A stretch of 24,134 nucleotides of DNA from positions 1 to 24,134 of the forward strand of contig CAZTLE010000041.1 of assembly GCA_964614415.1 (NCBI GenBank). Reading direction: 5' to 3'. Source of the stretch: CAZTLE01 sp964614415. Its GTDB lineage: Bacteria > Bacteroidota > Bacteroidia > Flavobacteriales > Flavobacteriaceae. Below are positions 16,021 to 23,395 of the stretch, in pieces; within the stretch, counting starts at the first letter, position 1, and each line of letters begins with the position of its first letter. The position numbers were made by a program, and so were the translations under genes. Under the pieces are notes generated by a model. The model was not told the DNA's origin. It saw only the letters and a list, made by a program, of their open reading frames with translations, and made no database searches.

Positions 16021-17217
16021 ATGCGCGTACATAAGAGAAAAGCAGAACACGTCAAGGCGCCCCAGATACAGCCGGAAGTTGAAAGGAACCAGGAAGGTGT
16101 TCCATTGGCTCGGTTTAAGGACAACCGTCCTGAAGCTGCTGTGCAAAGAAGACTATACGCATCAGTGAGTAGTAGTACTGCTCCCGGAAGTAACAGGATC
16201 CGGACTATTCAACGGATGATCAACGATAGTCTGGTCGCACAACAAAGCGGTCAGTTTCAAAAAATGGCCTACAATAGTGTCACCTACGATCCTCCGGTGC
16301 AAGCCAAAACAAATGTCGATTCCCGACGGTATACCACGTCCATTAGCAGCGAGACAGATGTTATTCAGCGGAGTATTATGAAGGGCGAGGTACGCTATTC
16401 CTTTCTTCCGCATAGTGACATTAATGGCAATCCATATCTGTCTGGCCCTGGAGAAGAAGAAGGAAGCACCAAAAGTTACAAAATTCCCGAGCAGCAGGAT
16501 AATATTAACCTGGAAGAGGTGGAATCTACGGCCATAGAGGTAACAGAAGGAAGCAAGGACGCAATAAAGGAAAATCTTACCAGGGGCAGGCATCAACATG
16601 TTGCAAAAGCAGGACAAGAAGCTTATCTGGAACCTTTTAGATCCTACCAGTTTGGGCCCAGGACCAGGCCAGACGTGGCTATGTTTCCCATAGAGGAAGG
16701 TGAGGCCGTCACCGCACCGCTGTATAAGGACTTAAAGGCAGAAATTAGAACCCAGGTATACAATGTAGAAGATCCGGCCGAAGTAGATGCCGGCCTGGAA
16801 AGAATAAAGAACAAAATGTCTCTTTTAATTCTGGCTGAGGAGTATAGGACAGCAGATGTTAGTGAGGAGTTTGAAAGAAACTGGCAAATTATGTTGGAAA
16901 CCCTGGAGGCCTACAGGGAGAGAGGAGAAGATGAGGAGCAGCAAAGTGCACCGCGAAAAGCACTCAATACTGCCATTCTAAATTGTACTACAAACCTTTC
17001 TTTTGCAGGTAAAGGCGGTAAGAAAAAGGCACGGGCGAAATTGGCAAAGAAAAAAGCTCAGGAAGGTAAACCGTCCAAGTATGTAGAAAGGAAAGTAAGA
17101 ATGCCTCGGACTTCAATGTCTCCTCAGCAACCCCAGGGTCCAGATGCCTGGCAAAAGCCATCATCGTCCTCTGGAGAAGAATCTTCCAGTGGTGAGACAT
17201 CAAGTTATGATGAATAG
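16021..17217 (+). CDS. Uncharacterised protein with DUF4157-type (DNRPEA...QRRL) leader and unknown C-terminal domain
   Basis: A 398-residue protein with no classical signal peptide. The N-terminal 120 residues are a disordered-looking, Gln/Ser/Arg-rich leader holding LARFKDNRPEAAVQRRL (29-45), a RTIQR motif (61-65), VAQQSGQFQKMA (72-83) and VIQRSIMKGEV (114-124). I associate this pattern with Bacteroidota proteins that carry DUF4157, many proposed as cargo of extracellular contractile injection systems. The DUF4157 hallmark HEAWHVVQQ is absent. After the leader come an acidic middle part, a helical stretch (about 230-300, LERIKNKMSLLILAEEYR), a Lys-rich run (GKGGKKKARAKLAKKKAQ, 330-347) and a Ser/Glu tail (SSSSGEESSSGETSS). 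I do not recognise the C-terminal domain. ATG 16021 is preferred; an in-frame TTG at 15997 would add eight residues. No immunity-like gene is adjacent. Confidence 0.7.
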   Translation: MRVHKRKAEHVKAPQIQPEVERNQEGVPLARFKDNRPEAAVQRRLYASVSSSTAPGSNRIRTIQRMINDSLVAQQSGQFQKMAYNSVTYDPPVQAKTNVDSRRYTTSISSETDVIQRSIMKGEVRYSFLPHSDINGNPYLSGPGEEEGSTKSYKIPEQQDNINLEEVESTAIEVTEGSKDAIKENLTRGRHQHVAKAGQEAYLEPFRSYQFGPRTRPDVAMFPIEEGEAVTAPLYKDLKAEIRTQVYNVEDPAEVDAGLERIKNKMSLLILAEEYRTADVSEEFERNWQIMLETLEAYRERGEDEEQQSAPRKALNTAILNCTTNLSFAGKGGKKKARAKLAKKKAQEGKPSKYVERKVRMPRTSMSPQQPQGPDAWQKPSSSSGEESSSGETSSYDE

Positions 17218-17243
17218 GATCATAGACTTTTTTGTGTAAGATT

Positions 17244-17265
17244 AGATAGATATTTACGTCTATCT
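17244..17265 (+). terminator. Hairpin between the leader-bearing protein and the next lipoprotein
   Basis: AGATAGA (17244-17250) pairs perfectly with TCTATCT (17259-17265) around an 8-base loop. The tail TCTATGGG is not T-rich, so termination would be weak. It lies 27 bases after the stop codon at 17217. Confidence 0.35.
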
Positions 17266-17291
17266 TCTATGGGCAGTCCATAAAACATGCT

Positions 17292-18272
17292 ATGAAAAGA
17301 TCTTTATCTCTCTTCTTCCTTACTATCCTTATGCTCTCCTGCAATACCGATGATAAGGCGGTAGATGTTGTTTTCGATGAAGTCTTTCAAGGTGCTTTTC
17401 TTCGAACGGTAGCCGTAAATAACCTTGAGTTTGATGTCAATAATCCGGAAAGTGTGTTTTCGGTGGTGTTTGAAGAACAGGACGAGGTGAATGGAGGCCT
17501 GCTGGATTTTGTCGATGTATTTGTTGCCTTTGAAGATAATACTATCAATGCCGGAGATCTTAGCACCCAGCGTGTACTTATTGAACGTCTGGAGCGGGAT
17601 GATTTTAGCGCTGGTCCCGGGCCGGAAGCACTACCGCGACATACCCTGGAATATTCCTTTTCTCAGTTGATGCAAATTACCGGGCTCACCCCGGGTAATG
17701 TTTCGTGTAAGGATCAGTTTGTGATTACGCTGGAACTACAATTGACCGATGGCTTCCGCTACACACAGGAGACAGCCAATGCGCTCATCCTCGCCAACAA
17801 TACTTTCTTTAGCTCACCCTTTTCATATACGATCACGGTAGTGGAACCTATCGATCCAGCTTTGTTTATAGGCACTTATTCGTTTACCAGTATTCTGGAT
17901 GGTCCGCTGGGCCCCAGTTTTATTCCGGATGGTCCCACCGTGGAAGTGACAAGGGGACACTCTCCTAACACGCGATTTGTACGCTTATCATACCGCATAA
18001 CCCGAAGACCACCGCGTGTATATGAGTTTACCATTGCGTGCGATGAGATTTTCTTCGGAAAGAACCAACTTTCGTCCACTATTGGGAAGTGCAGACCCGA
18101 TCAGCCGGATACCGGTGATCTGATCCTGCTGGGCCCTGATGTGGTAAACGCCACCATTGCTCCCGGTGATGACAGCGGATTCGAACTCTGGTTTGTAGAG
18201 GGATATCGAGCCTGGGATGGCGATTGTGGGTTCGATTCGGAACCCTCGCGCTTGCGGTTTACCCGGCAGTAG
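17292..18272 (+). CDS. Lipoprotein of unknown function
   Basis: A 326-residue predicted lipoprotein: MKRSLSLFFLTILMLSC with Cys17 is a clean lipobox, and the residues NTDDK just after it resemble the acidic export signal described for surface lipoproteins of flavobacteria. The mature part looks all-beta. An N-terminal half (about residues 30-190) contains VFEEQDEVNGGLLDFVDVFVAFED and an SYTITVVEP ending. A second half begins FIGTYSFTSILDGPLGPSF and holds four cysteines (NVSC in the first half, then ACDE, KCRP, DCGF), which may form disulfides. Similar two-part lipoproteins are common and unnamed in Flavobacteriaceae. It has its own short upstream gap and is followed by yifB after 73 bases, with no obvious functional link to either neighbour. 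Confidence 0.75.
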   Translation: MKRSLSLFFLTILMLSCNTDDKAVDVVFDEVFQGAFLRTVAVNNLEFDVNNPESVFSVVFEEQDEVNGGLLDFVDVFVAFEDNTINAGDLSTQRVLIERLERDDFSAGPGPEALPRHTLEYSFSQLMQITGLTPGNVSCKDQFVITLELQLTDGFRYTQETANALILANNTFFSSPFSYTITVVEPIDPALFIGTYSFTSILDGPLGPSFIPDGPTVEVTRGHSPNTRFVRLSYRITRRPPRVYEFTIACDEIFFGKNQLSSTIGKCRPDQPDTGDLILLGPDVVNATIAPGDDSGFELWFVEGYRAWDGDCGFDSEPSRLRFTRQ

Positions 18273-18345
18273 ATAAAACGCGACAAGAGAGGACCGATAA
18301 AATACTATATTCGGACTTTCGAACTTTTCCCGCCGTTTTTATGCA

Positions 18346-19887
18346 ATGCTTACAAAAGTATATGGCAGCGCCGTCTTTGGGGTGGAGGCCACTACAATTA
18401 CCGTTGAAGTCAATGTAGATAAGGGAATAGGATATCACCTCGTGGGGTTACCTGACAACGCCATACGGGAAAGCAATTATCGAATTGCCGGGGCGCTTCA
18501 GAACAACGGTTATAAAATCCCCGGAAAGAAACTGATCTTAAACATGTCTCCCGCCGATATGCGCAAGGAGGGGTCTGCCTATGATCTTACCCTGGCGATG
18601 GGAATTCTCGTCGCTTCTCAGCAGATTGAGGAATCCGTTTCATTATCCGATTACATCATAATGGGCGAACTTTCATTGGACGGAGGGTTGCAACCCATTC
18701 GCGGGGCACTCCCTATTGCCATCAAAGCCAAAGAAGAAGGCTACAGGGGATTTATTCTTCCGAAGCAGAATGCCAGGGAGGCCGCCATAGTTGAGGGATT
18801 GGAAGTCTATGGTGTGGAGTCAATAGCGGAAGTAATAGCTCATATTGCTAAGGGAACACCTCTGGAGCCCACGGTTGTGGACATAAGAACGGAGTTCTAT
18901 GAGCATCTGGACAATCCCGAATTTGATTTCGCCGATGTGAAGGGGCAGGAATCCATAAAACGCTGTATGGAAATTGCTGCGGCGGGAGGGCACAACATTA
19001 TTTTGATCGGCCCACCGGGTTCCGGAAAGACCATGCTGGCCAAGCGACTGCCGAGTATTCTGCCGCCCATGTCTTTACATGAGGCGCTGGAAACTACCAA
19101 GATACATAGCGTTGCTGGCAGAACGCTGGAAAAGGAAGGAATTATGACGGCCCGGCCGTTTCGAAGTCCGCATCACACCATTTCGGATGTGGCTCTGGTA
19201 GGAGGGGGGACCTTTCCCCAGCCCGGGGAGATCTCGTTGGCCCATAACGGGGTATTGTTCCTGGATGAGTTGCCGGAGTTTAAACGAAGCGTGTTGGAAG
19301 TTATGCGACAACCCCTGGAAGACCGGGAGGTTACTATCGCCAGGGCCCGCTTCACAATCACATACCCAAGTAGCTTTATGTTAGTGGCAAGCATGAATCC
19401 AAGTCCGGGTGGCTACTTCAACGATCCAAATGCTCCGGTTGTTTCGTCACCTATGGAAATGCAGCGGTATTTGGGAAAGATCTCGGGTCCGTTATTGGAT
19501 CGTATAGACATTCATATCGAAGTGACGCCGGTCCCTTTTGAAAAGTTAAGCGAGGAACGTAAGGGAGAACCCAGTAAGATAATCCGGGCGCGCGTAGCCA
19601 GGGCCCGGGAAATTCAGACCCAACGTTTCAATGATCTCGACAGTGTCCATTACAATGCCCAGATGGGTGTAAAGCTTATTAGAAAATACTGCAAGCTGGA
19701 TAATGACTCCAAGGAGCTTTTGAAATCGGCTATGGAACGTTTGAATCTATCGGCCAGGGCTTATGATCGCATTCTAAAGGTAGCGAGGACCATCGCTGAT
19801 TTAGAAGGAAGTGAAGATGTGCTTGGGAGCCATATTTCTGAGGCGATTCAGTATCGGAGTTTAGATCGGGAAGGGTGGTTGGGGTGA
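18346..19887 (+). CDS. comM: YifB/ComM family Mg-chelatase-like AAA+ ATPase
   Basis: A 513-residue cytoplasmic ATPase of the YifB/ComM family, whose studied members are hexameric branch-migration helicases that help integrate donor DNA in natural transformation. An N-terminal ChlI-type domain of ribosomal S5-like fold (about residues 1-170, VGLPDNAIRES, LSPADMRKEG-like NMSPADMRKEG) precedes the AAA+ module. Walker A is GPPGSGKT at 222-229 (K228), Walker B is VLFLDELPEF, and the sensor-1 region is MLVASMNPSPGGYF. The Mg_chelatase_C domain ends the protein with LSARAYDRILKVARTIADLEGS. All ATPase residues are intact and the length is standard. The start ATG at 18346 gives the usual MLTKVYGSAVFG. 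The neighbours give no functional hint. Confidence 0.95.
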   Translation: MLTKVYGSAVFGVEATTITVEVNVDKGIGYHLVGLPDNAIRESNYRIAGALQNNGYKIPGKKLILNMSPADMRKEGSAYDLTLAMGILVASQQIEESVSLSDYIIMGELSLDGGLQPIRGALPIAIKAKEEGYRGFILPKQNAREAAIVEGLEVYGVESIAEVIAHIAKGTPLEPTVVDIRTEFYEHLDNPEFDFADVKGQESIKRCMEIAAAGGHNIILIGPPGSGKTMLAKRLPSILPPMSLHEALETTKIHSVAGRTLEKEGIMTARPFRSPHHTISDVALVGGGTFPQPGEISLAHNGVLFLDELPEFKRSVLEVMRQPLEDREVTIARARFTITYPSSFMLVASMNPSPGGYFNDPNAPVVSSPMEMQRYLGKISGPLLDRIDIHIEVTPVPFEKLSEERKGEPSKIIRARVARAREIQTQRFNDLDSVHYNAQMGVKLIRKYCKLDNDSKELLKSAMERLNLSARAYDRILKVARTIADLEGSEDVLGSHISEAIQYRSLDREGWLG

Positions 19888-19894
19888 AACCACC
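19874..19894 (+). terminator. Hairpin across the yifB stop codon
   Basis: GGTGGTT (19874-19880) pairs with AACCACC (19888-19894) around GGGGTGA, which contains the TGA stop of yifB. A small CCGC/GCGG hairpin follows a few bases later. No T-run follows, so it is a doubtful terminator. Confidence 0.35.
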
Positions 19895-20240
19895 AGCCTA
19901 GCCGCTTGCGGCAGCAGGGGGCTTTAAGCTCTGAAGGTTTTAAAAAGTTGTTTTTTGTTTCTGCTAAGGAAATTACGAAGCACCTAGACATAATTGACAA
20001 CGGAGGTGGCGAGACTTCAAATCAAAGGGTGAATGGCTGGCGCGTGATTGTTAACCTTCATCCAGATTGTGTTCAGAACAGTAGGGAAAGTTCACTGACG
20101 AATAAATTGTTCAGCGTCTTGCGAGTTAAGAAAAGGCGGTGATTTTTCCTAATTTTAATTTCTCGATGTTAGAATTAAAAGTTCCCAGAGTAGTGAACTA
20201 ATATTAAAACAATTGGTGTATTTTTACTATCTCCCCTGCT

Positions 20241-20274
20241 CAACTGCGAGCCGTTCTCAATGAGCTCGTAGTTG
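20241..20274 (+). ncRNA. Strong 11-pair hairpin in the long intergenic gap
   Basis: CAACTGCGAGC (20241-20251) pairs with GCTCGTAGTTG (20264-20274) over the full 11 positions, with one G-U wobble when read as + strand RNA, around a 12-base loop. The tail TTATTTGCG is not a T-run. A 12-base palindrome starts five bases later. It is a candidate structured RNA or a decayed mobile-element end; no expression evidence exists in sequence alone. Confidence 0.35.
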
Positions 20275-20278
20275 TTAT

Positions 20279-20290
20279 TTGCGATCGCAA
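20279..20290. promoter_or_regulatory. Perfect 12-base palindrome TTGCGATCGCAA
   Basis: An exact dyad directly downstream of the 11-pair hairpin, 230 bases before the next start codon. It could be a regulator's site, but its distance from any gene and its GCGATCGC core leave the role open. Confidence 0.3.
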
Positions 20291-20520
20291 TCAGTTGATG
20301 TGCAGCCTAAAAGTATTTACGAACCGTCGTTGAGCTTTCTAGCTTGTCTTGAAAGGAGATTAACTAATTTTTAAAAAAGTAACATCAATGGCATCTCTTG
20401 AATATCGAAAATCCAAAAAAGGTGTCCAGAATTTTTAACTTGATGATAATTTCGAACTCCTATTTTCTAATGAGTACTACCTTAGTTGAATAATAAAATG
20501 TTTAAAATAAAAACAGGGAA

Positions 20521-22077
20521 ATGAAAAGATCAACATTAACGTTTAACCTATTTGCAGTACTAATTGTATTTGGCGCTTTCTTGACTCAAACAAGTTGTAC
20601 GGACGATTCAAGTGGACAGATTGAAAATGTGGTTCAAGTCGAACATGAACACTTTACTACCAAGTACCAAGATACAGTTAGTGCAAAGGACATACCTGAA
20701 ATCATGGATTTTGTTCGATCACAAACCAATGGTACCATGACCTATTCAATTAAGGGACAGCCGGGTACAAAAGAACCAGACCTAACCGTCGGAGAGGTTA
20801 TCAACGATGGAATCATCGTGGTAACGGACCTTAACGATATTTCTAACTATTCATTTAACATGAGTAAGTCCGAGTCCGACACGGATATCTCATGGCTAAA
20901 TCTCGTAGTCAAGGAAACTCCTTCTGGTATTTACAGTTACATTACGAGATACCGCCCAACCCCCGACTGGATTCAGTCCTTGGATTGGACCGTTTATTCT
21001 GGCGATATTGTATTCTATCGTGATGATGGAACGTGGATTGCTACTCAGAGTTTTGAGAATGGCCTTCCAACAACCAAGGAGGTGGTTGATCCTTGCGACA
21101 CCAACAATAATGGTGGTGGTGGCTCTGGTGGTGGAGGCGGTACTGGTGGAGGCACTGGTGGTGGAACGGGAGGAGGCACTGGTGGTGGAACCGGCGGTGG
21201 CGGTGGAGGTGGTGATTGCGATATTACACTCCTAGTCATTTGCTGTCCCTGTCAAGGACATTGTCCAGGTGAGGCATGTTCATGTAGTCAACAACCATTT
21301 ATTGAAGTAAATATCAATTGTCCTGATGAAAAAGGAGTGCTTGAAGATCTGTTGAGATCATCAGGAGATTGTCTAGATTGTTTTGATACCGTTGGAGATC
21401 CATGCCCTTGTGCGGCGGATGGTGTTAGCTGTGCGACCAGTAATGACGATCCAAATGGAGACATTGGCGTGAACGTTCAGATTTATCCATACGATGTTGT
21501 AAATCCAGACCATCCAATTACTGATATCGCCGATTTCCTTGAGTGTTTTGACACGTCGTCATCAGCTCCCTCAGCAACTGTAACAGTTTATGCTCTTGAA
21601 CCTGATCCAGGAACTGGTGATACTCATGAAGGATTTAATGTTGGCCATACTTTTGTTTCTATTCAACAAGGGTCAGAGACTGCCACTTTTGGATTCTATC
21701 CGGTGTCTGATTACATTGTTCCTCCGTTTAATAATTCATCTGCAGGAGTGTTTGGGAATGACGGTGTTACAGCAGAAGCATTCACTGCTAGTATCTCAGC
21801 TACCGTTAATGGAACCACTTTACAACAGATAATCAACATGACGGTCAATTACGACACAGACTACCATTTGAATCACAATAACTGTACAGATTATGCGATT
21901 GAAGTTGGAAATCTTGCAGGTATGGGACTTCCGGAGTGCAATGATTACTGGCCTGGAGGAGGTGGTTCAAACCCTGGAACGTTAGGATTGCATATTCGGG
22001 ATCGTCCGGCCGACCCTAATTTTCCAACACACACAAGTGAAGGAAGTCTAGGGCCTTTGACCAACAGAGGATGTTAA
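20521..22077 (+). CDS. Gly-linker lipoprotein with permuted papain/LRAT-like C-terminal domain
   Basis: A 518-residue predicted lipoprotein (hydrophobic signal ending TQTSC, Cys26, then TDDSS, an acidic motif suggesting surface display). Residues 27-195 form a domain of unknown type. A pure Gly/Thr/Ser linker spans residues 198-231. A Cys-rich segment (about 232-325: LLVICCPCQGHCPGEACSC, CLDCFD, DPCPCAADGVSC) follows, and then a C-terminal domain with VGHTFVSIQQG (H376), FGFYPVSDY, NHNNCTDYAIEVGNLAGMGLP (C455) and a GGGGSNPGTLGLHIRD end. His-before-Cys order with GHxF and NCTDxAI resembles permuted NlpC/P60-LRAT papain-like folds seen in Bacteroidota exported proteins; that fold call is my inference. 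A small lipoprotein gene follows 16 bases downstream. Substrate unknown: amidase, peptidase, acyltransferase or inactive binder are all possible. Confidence 0.72.
   Translation: MKRSTLTFNLFAVLIVFGAFLTQTSCTDDSSGQIENVVQVEHEHFTTKYQDTVSAKDIPEIMDFVRSQTNGTMTYSIKGQPGTKEPDLTVGEVINDGIIVVTDLNDISNYSFNMSKSESDTDISWLNLVVKETPSGIYSYITRYRPTPDWIQSLDWTVYSGDIVFYRDDGTWIATQSFENGLPTTKEVVDPCDTNNNGGGGSGGGGGTGGGTGGGTGGGTGGGTGGGGGGGDCDITLLVICCPCQGHCPGEACSCSQQPFIEVNINCPDEKGVLEDLLRSSGDCLDCFDTVGDPCPCAADGVSCATSNDDPNGDIGVNVQIYPYDVVNPDHPITDIADFLECFDTSSSAPSATVTVYALEPDPGTGDTHEGFNVGHTFVSIQQGSETATFGFYPVSDYIVPPFNNSSAGVFGNDGVTAEAFTASISATVNGTTLQQIINMTVNYDTDYHLNHNNCTDYAIEVGNLAGMGLPECNDYWPGGGGSNPGTLGLHIRDRPADPNFPTHTSEGSLGPLTNRGC
21148..21195 (+). 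repeat. Two 24-base tandem copies in the Gly-linker coding region
   Basis: Copies at 21148-21171 and 21172-21195 differ only at the last bases (ACGGGA against ACCGGC) and code for part of the (GGGT)n linker. The surrounding GGT/GGA codons are also near-repetitive, so slippage or recombination could change linker length in whole-codon steps without breaking the frame. Confidence 0.8.
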
Positions 22078-22093
22078 ACTAAAGAAGGCAAGT

Positions 22094-22546
22094 ATGAGAA
22101 CCATTGCACTAATCTTTATCATTATGTCTACTGCATGTAATGAGGGAGTAAATGAGAGGCAAGATATCGACATCGTAAAGAACTTTGTGGCTTCGGTGGT
22201 CACCAATGATAGCTTTGATATTTCAACCATCGGAGAGTATGTACATGCACAGCAAACACCGCTTGACGATGCGGCGATGCAAGAAGTTCTATCGAGCTAC
22301 ATTTCGTATATGCGAGAGACAATTGGAAAAAACAGTGGAAAATATGAGATAGTGAGGAGTGATAGCGGGGACCATCGTAAGTTGATTGAGGACTATGATC
22401 TTCAATACGATGATACAATGAGCACCTTCTATCTAGTTGCAGGAGAGAAACTAGTGACCCACATTATTGTGAAAGAAGGTAAGGTAATCTCATTCTTTAC
22501 GAGCATTACAAAAAAGAAGCGAAATAGGTATCCTTGGATACTTTAA
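22094..22546 (+). CDS. Small lipoprotein downstream of the papain-like lipoprotein
   Basis: A 150-residue predicted lipoprotein: MRTIALIFIIMSTAC with Cys15, then NEGVNERQD. The mature part is a compact alpha/beta sequence: KNFVASVVTNDSFDISTIGEYV, then MQEVLSSYISYMRETIG, then four strand-like segments ending in KLVTHIIVKEGKVISFFTSITKKKR. The layout (N-terminal helices, then an antiparallel sheet ending in 'F..L') resembles small NTF2-like or DUF3887-like proteins, but I do not recognise a family. Its start is 16 bases after the papain-like lipoprotein gene, behind AAGAAGG, and both end before the hairpin at 22569. The tight pairing of an exported putative enzyme with a small lipoprotein could mean an enzyme with a regulator, chaperone or immunity partner. 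Confidence 0.7.
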   Translation: MRTIALIFIIMSTACNEGVNERQDIDIVKNFVASVVTNDSFDISTIGEYVHAQQTPLDDAAMQEVLSSYISYMRETIGKNSGKYEIVRSDSGDHRKLIEDYDLQYDDTMSTFYLVAGEKLVTHIIVKEGKVISFFTSITKKKRNRYPWIL

Positions 22547-22568
22547 GTAAAAATTTAATTTTAATAAG

Positions 22569-22595
22569 AAGCACCTGGGATGCGCCCAGGTGCTT
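22569..22595 (+). terminator. Strong rho-independent-type terminator
   Basis: AAGCACCTGGG (22569-22579) pairs with CCCAGGTGCTT (22585-22595) in a perfect 11-bp stem with loop ATGCG, flanked by A/T-rich DNA on the left and TTGTAT on the right. It closes the two-lipoprotein unit and, because its left flank is A-rich, could also stop transcription from the other strand. Because a GTG at 22590 lies inside the stem, that start for the following gene is unlikely. Confidence 0.85.
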
Positions 22596-22619
22596 TGTAT
22601 GGACGAAAATTATAGGGAA

Positions 22620-23228
22620 ATGATATATAGGATTCGCTCATTCATTTTTTTACTACTATGTATGTTCTCAGCAGTAGTTTCAGCTCAAGAGGAAGCAGTA
22701 TCGTTGAGTACAGAACAAGAAGGAAAATATCTCTTATTTAAGGCGTCAAATAGCAGTATACATCCACAGGAGGTAACAGTACGAATTACTGAGGCTAAAG
22801 GACTTCAGGACAATAAGCGACCTACAACCAAAGTGGTTCAACCTAATGAAGAAATAGTTATTAAGCAGATACTTATTTCAGGAGGTACCTATAGCTATAA
22901 CTATGAGCATAATTTCAGTATTCCAAAGGATTACAAAGAATCAAAGATGGTTGAACTTACCGATGTCTCTGCCATTAATGAAGGAATTGTTGTGTTTAAC
23001 CGAGATAGTTGTGGTCGATGCCACTTAACTACCAACTACCTTATTGAGAAAGGAATTGATTTTAGAATAATCAATATTCAAGACAATGAAGATAATCGAA
23101 AACTTATGGGAAAGGTGTTGGCAGAAAATGGTATGTCAGGAAAAGTTTTAACCCCTGTCATTGTGGTTAATGGGGATGTGTCCCACTCACATGAGGATCT
23201 CAAAAAGTTCCTAAAGACATTAGAATAG
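22620..23228 (+). CDS. Secreted protein with C-terminal glutaredoxin-like domain (CGRC)
   Basis: A 202-residue exported protein. The signal peptide MIYRIRSFIFLLLCMFSAVVSA is probably cut before Gln23. Residues about 25-105 form a beta-rich domain (GKYLLFKASNSSIHPQEVTVRI, then QPNEEIVIKQILIS, then YSYNYEHNFSIP). Residues about 118-202 are a glutaredoxin/thioredoxin-like domain: GIVVFNRDSCGRCHLTTNYLIEKGIDF with Cys131 and Cys134, and the cis-proline region KVLTPVIVVNGDV. I chose ATG 22620 because AGGG sits just before it and because the earlier candidate starts (GTG 22590, ATG 22599) lie in or beside the terminator stem and would push the signal peptide inward. It probably acts in the periplasm on disulfides, possibly those of the Cys-rich lipoprotein two genes upstream. 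Confidence 0.82.
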   Translation: MIYRIRSFIFLLLCMFSAVVSAQEEAVSLSTEQEGKYLLFKASNSSIHPQEVTVRITEAKGLQDNKRPTTKVVQPNEEIVIKQILISGGTYSYNYEHNFSIPKDYKESKMVELTDVSAINEGIVVFNRDSCGRCHLTTNYLIEKGIDFRIINIQDNEDNRKLMGKVLAENGMSGKVLTPVIVVNGDVSHSHEDLKKFLKTLE

Positions 23229-23255
23229 AATATATATCTCCCCAATCTATTTTCC

Positions 23256-23294
23256 ACACCTCCAGATCTCGCCCTGGGGGTGTTCTTCTTTATT
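23256..23294 (+). terminator. Terminator after the glutaredoxin-like gene
   Basis: ACACCTCCAG (23256-23265) pairs with CTGGGGGTGT (23274-23283), ten pairs with one G-U wobble and an 8-base loop, followed by TCTTCTTTATT. It lies 27 bases after the stop codon at 23228 and separates this gene from the convergent gene on the - strand. Confidence 0.8.
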
Positions 23295-23395
23295 GATATT
23301 TAGTCAAATAGTGGTCAAAGATTGTCTCCAATGAAGGACTTATATATTTTGAACGCGGAATAGGTCAAATTTATGTTTAGATTCTTGAGTTGCTT

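Larger units (their letters stand above)
19888..20520. other. 633-base intergenic region without a convincing gene
   Basis: No reading frame here looks like a real protein; a 78-codon frame (19906-20142) begins with TTG and has no recognisable content. What is visible: CCGCTTGCGG near 19902, an 11-pair hairpin at 20241-20274, the perfect 12-base palindrome TTGCGATCGCAA at 20279-20290, an isolated AAAGGAG at about 20352, and an A/T-rich stretch leading to the ATG at 20521. It marks the point where base composition shifts to the more A/T-rich accessory genes. It may hold a small RNA, a decayed element, or just a long leader. Confidence 0.6.

Noticed and set aside
19906..20142. 78-codon frame downstream of yifB
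   Set aside because: It begins with TTG inside a hairpin-rich stretch, has no recognisable domain, no plausible ribosome-binding site and no paired neighbour.
20279..20290. GCGATCGC core considered as a HIP1-type element
   Set aside because: HIP1 is a cyanobacterial feature found at high density; I noticed only this one copy in the intergenic DNA.
20389..20439. Short frame MASLEYRKSKKGVQNF
   Set aside because: Only 16 codons before a stop, and no continuation I can recognise in another frame; it may be a decayed fragment, but evidence is too thin.
21045..21239. Antisense proline-repeat frame
   Set aside because: It is the shadow of the Gly-linker codons (GGT/GGA read backwards give Pro); no start context or family match.
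22590..22619. GTG/ATG starts for the glutaredoxin-like gene
   Set aside because: The GTG lies inside the terminator stem and both put extra charged residues before the signal peptide; ATG 22620 has AGGG before it.
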